Positions 15,840 to 17,609 of a stretch of 17,609 bases of DNA are shown in pieces. The position numbers were made by a program, and so were the translations under genes. This stretch comes from JAAZAI01 sp050942875 (lineage in GTDB: Bacteria > Verrucomicrobiota > Kiritimatiellia > RFP12 > UBA3636). Each line of letters begins with the position of its first letter. The stretch's first letter is position 1. The stretch is taken from positions 1-17,609 of the forward strand of contig JBMNOD010000072.1 of assembly GCA_050942875.1 (NCBI GenBank), given 5' to 3'. The notes below the pieces were generated by a model. It did no database searches. It saw only the letters and a list, made by a program, of their open reading frames with translations, and had not been told where the DNA came from.

Positions 15840-17225
15840 ATGCATACGTCATCCCCTCTTAAAATGCCGCCGATGGATGCCATTCAATCTTCAGCCGCCT
15901 GCCAAACCACGTCGCTCGTCACTTGCCCCGCCGCGCCGGGGGTTGCGGCCAGTCCGGATTTTACGGTCATGGCCAACGGCACGCCTGTCTTTGTCGAGAG
16001 GATCGGCAGCAAGCTGGAATCATTCGACTATCCCCTTTATGGCGAGCGGAAAATGGAGGACATGAACGCCGCCAGTTTCGACTGCTCCGGCAAGGCAACC
16101 ATCACCGTGAGCGCCGCAGAGGCCGTCCGCTCGTGCGTCATCCGCCCGAAAGCGCGGAACATCGTTCCGCAGATCAACGGGCATGACGTGACTTTCACCA
16201 TTTGCGGTCCGCAGAAACTGTATCTGGAAATCAACGAACTGCCCCACCTGGCCCTCTTTGCAAACCCTCTCGAGCGCGAAAAGCCCGAACGGGGGAAACC
16301 TGGAATCGTCCATTATGGACCGGGCGTCCATGACTTGGGCGATGTCGTTCTCGAGAGCGGACAAACGCACTATCTGGCAGGCGGCGCGATCCTGAAAGCC
16401 AACTTCAAAGGCGTTGGCCTTCAGAACGTCAGAATCTTCGGCCGGGGCATTTTGCAGGGAACCATCAAAATCTCCGACTCCTCCGAGATTCATGTCGAGG
16501 GCATTTTCATCCGGAACAACACCCACGGCTGGACCAATACGCTCACCCACTGCCGCCATTGCAGCTACCGCAATGTGAAAGTGTTCAGTTACGAGGCCAT
16601 CTACTCGGCCGACGGCATCAACCCGGTCTCCTGCTCCCACTTTGTGATCGACGACTGCTTCTTGCGCTGCCGCGACGACTGCATCGCCATCAAGTCAAAA
16701 GCCATCGACCTCCGGGTCGATTCCATCCAGGTCACGAACAATGTCCTGGTCGGATGGGCGTGCGGGGATGGAGTCACCTTGGGATATGAACTCAACGGAA
16801 GCCCTGTTGAAAACGTTCTGGTTAAAAACTGCGACATCCTGTACGCGCGAAGCAGCGGGCGAACAGGCGGACATTCCGGGTTCAGCATCGTCTGCGACGG
16901 CCCCGCGTGGGTTCGCAACATCCGATTTGAAGACATCCGCGTGGAGGAGCAGATTGAATTCAAAAACCTGGAGATCATCGTCACCAGCGGCAAACTCTAT
17001 GGAAAACATCCGCCCGGCCATATCCAAGGCGTCCATCTGAAGAACATCCAATGGGAAAACGCCGAAAAACCGTTCGTGTTGAGCGGATATGGCGACGAGA
17101 ATCTCGTCGAGGACGTGACGTTCGAAAATTGTCGCGTCGCCGGCAAACGTCTCTCGGGAACCTGCGACGCCGATTTCCGGATCAATGCCTACGTCAGAAA
17201 CGTGCGCTTTATCAGCGGCGCTTGA
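15840..17225 (+). CDS. GH28-like right-handed beta-helix glycosidase
   Basis: Predicted polysaccharide hydrolase related to polygalacturonases. The 461-aa product has an N-terminal beta-sandwich (about 40-150, ending LPHLALFANPLE) and a parallel beta-helix (about 155-461). GH28 acidic residues are present with the classical spacing: Asp258 in SADGI and Asp279-Asp280 in RDDCIAIK, 21 and 22 residues later. The usual catalytic-site 'GHG' is replaced by GDG (Asp310), and no clear 'RIK' motif is seen, so the substrate may differ from polygalacturonate; a GH49-like relative is possible. No signal peptide is visible from any start (ATG 15840, 15864 or 15873; none has a good ribosome site). It starts 12 nt after the peptidase gene and is probably co-transcribed with it. 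Its base composition looks less GC-rich than its neighbours, hinting at separate acquisition. Confidence 0.82.
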   Translation: MHTSSPLKMPPMDAIQSSAACQTTSLVTCPAAPGVAASPDFTVMANGTPVFVERIGSKLESFDYPLYGERKMEDMNAASFDCSGKATITVSAAEAVRSCVIRPKARNIVPQINGHDVTFTICGPQKLYLEINELPHLALFANPLEREKPERGKPGIVHYGPGVHDLGDVVLESGQTHYLAGGAILKANFKGVGLQNVRIFGRGILQGTIKISDSSEIHVEGIFIRNNTHGWTNTLTHCRHCSYRNVKVFSYEAIYSADGINPVSCSHFVIDDCFLRCRDDCIAIKSKAIDLRVDSIQVTNNVLVGWACGDGVTLGYELNGSPVENVLVKNCDILYARSSGRTGGHSGFSIVCDGPAWVRNIRFEDIRVEEQIEFKNLEIIVTSGKLYGKHPPGHIQGVHLKNIQWENAEKPFVLSGYGDENLVEDVTFENCRVAGKRLSGTCDADFRINAYVRNVRFISGA

Positions 17226-17274
17226 CGCTTGACACTTGGCGCCTGCTGGCCGAGGCTTTTGATCGTGGCTTTTA

Positions 17275-17291
17275 GGGTCTGTCCCCTATTT
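17275..17291 (+). repeat. Dispersed intergenic repeat GGGTCTGTCCCCTATTT, copy 3
   Basis: All 17 bases match copy 1 at 136-152. It lies 50 bp after the stop of the GH28-like gene and is followed directly by a 7-bp tandem array. Confidence 0.85.
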
Positions 17292-17292
17292 T

Positions 17293-17320
17293 GATTTGTG
17301 ATTTGTGATTTGTGATTTGA
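17293..17320. repeat. 7-bp tandem repeat GATTTGT, four units
   Basis: GATTTGT three times (17293-17299, 17300-17306, 17307-17313), then GATTTGA (17314-17320). Directly adjoins the dispersed repeat. Non-coding. Confidence 0.9.
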
Positions 17321-17330
17321 CGAAGGGCAG

Positions 17331-17402
17331 CTTTGTCGAGAGCTTTGTCGCAAGAACTTTGTCGAGTACACGATCCGTCGGATCGGTCTGATCCGACCGA
17401 TC
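17331..17402. repeat. CTTTGTCG triplet and nested GATC(C/G)G inverted repeats
   Basis: CTTTGTCG occurs at 17331-17338, 17343-17350 and 17357-17364. Then come nested inverted repeats: CGATCCG-T-CGGATCG (17371-17385), CGGATC/GATCCG (17379-17384 and 17390-17395) and GATCGGT/ACCGATC (17381-17387 and 17396-17402). These allow alternative hairpins. No coding frame of interest. Confidence 0.8.
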
Positions 17403-17425
17403 AAAATTCCACCGCAACGAAGCGG

Positions 17426-17449
17426 ACGCGGCGTTCCCGCCGCGTTTTT
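17426..17449 (+). terminator. Rho-independent terminator after the peptidase/GH28-like operon
   Basis: Perfect 8-bp GC-rich stem ACGCGGCG / CGCCGCGT (17426-17433 and 17438-17445) with a TTCC tetraloop, followed by a run of five T (17445-17449). Located 201 bp past the GH28-like stop on the same strand, so the 3' untranslated region would contain the repeats at 17275-17402. Confidence 0.8.
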
Positions 17450-17545
17450 CCGCGCCGCAGCGCGAAACCGTGATCCGCCCGTCCCGGGAACGCGGGGCTC
17501 CGTACCCGCACCATAATCTTGTCTCAGCCAAATATGCTAAAGTGA

Positions 17546-17604
17546 GGGCGCTTTCCGGTGAGAACCGAAAAGCGCCCCGGGGGTTCGCGCGAACCCCCGG
17601 GGCG
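17546..17604. other. Two overlapping strong hairpins at the right edge
   Basis: Hairpin A (17546-17577) has a 14-position stem with one C-A mismatch and a GAGA tetraloop. Hairpin B (17573-17604) is a perfect 32-bp palindrome. They share 17573-17577, so in RNA the two full forms compete. No T-tract follows within the window, so neither is called as a terminator; they could belong to the leader of a gene further right or to a palindromic repeat family. Confidence 0.7.
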
Positions 17605-17609
17605 GGGCG

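Noticed and set aside
17511..17545. Possible promoter near 'TATGCT' or, on the other strand, 'GATTAT'
   Set aside because: No pairing of -35 and -10 elements with acceptable spacing and match was found; the AT-richness alone is not enough.
1..17609. CRISPR array, tRNA, rRNA, transposase or phage genes
   Set aside because: None seen. The tandem repeats present have units of 6, 7 or 24 bp without spacers, and no mobile-element enzyme is encoded in the window.

Overview
The window is GC-rich DNA, most likely from a PVC-group bacterium of the Verrucomicrobiota / Kiritimatiellota / Lentisphaerota kind. The reasons are an H-X9-DG pseudopilin, very long exported proteins with TSP3-like calcium-loop linkers and a C-terminal 'YxV' strand, GH78/GH28-type glycosidases, and intergenic mosaics of short repeats. 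The taxon is an inference from gene content; no rRNA or other marker gene is present.

Layout. Positions 1-127 are an exact copy of part of the first real gene (1143-1269). Positions 128-607 hold repeats and no gene. From 10523 down to 608 everything reads leftward: promoter (10494-10523), cobalamin riboswitch (10313-10489), exported 589-aa protein (8482-10251), H-X9-DG pseudopilin (7715-8473), a second promoter (7660-7688), then a GspL/PilMN-like, GspM/PilO-like and GspD/PilQ secretin operon (7593-2556) joined by ATGA overlaps, and finally a GH78-like alpha-L-rhamnosidase (2539-608). Rightward from a divergent promoter (10675-10703) lie a 1696-aa secreted gingipain-type (C25) peptidase (10737-15827) and, 12 nt later, a GH28-like beta-helix glycosidase (15840-17225). 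A clear rho-independent terminator (17426-17449) follows, inside a repeat-rich tail that ends in two strong hairpins.

How the genes may work together. The leftward block combines a B12-sensing RNA, an exported protein of unassigned function, a pseudopilin and the assembly/outer-membrane parts of a type II secretion or type IV pilus machine. No terminator is visible between the riboswitch operon and the secretion operon, so a shared transcript is possible. The simplest hypothesis is a surface or secreted cobalamin-scavenging protein made when B12 is scarce, with a co-regulated pseudopilin. The rightward pair fits breakdown of protein and plant or mucus polysaccharide.

Least explained: (i) the B12-controlled exported protein plus pseudopilin pair; (ii) the dispersed GGGTCTGTCCCCT repeat, present three times and only between genes; (iii) the 127-bp perfect duplication at the left edge, which may be an assembly-graph artefact.
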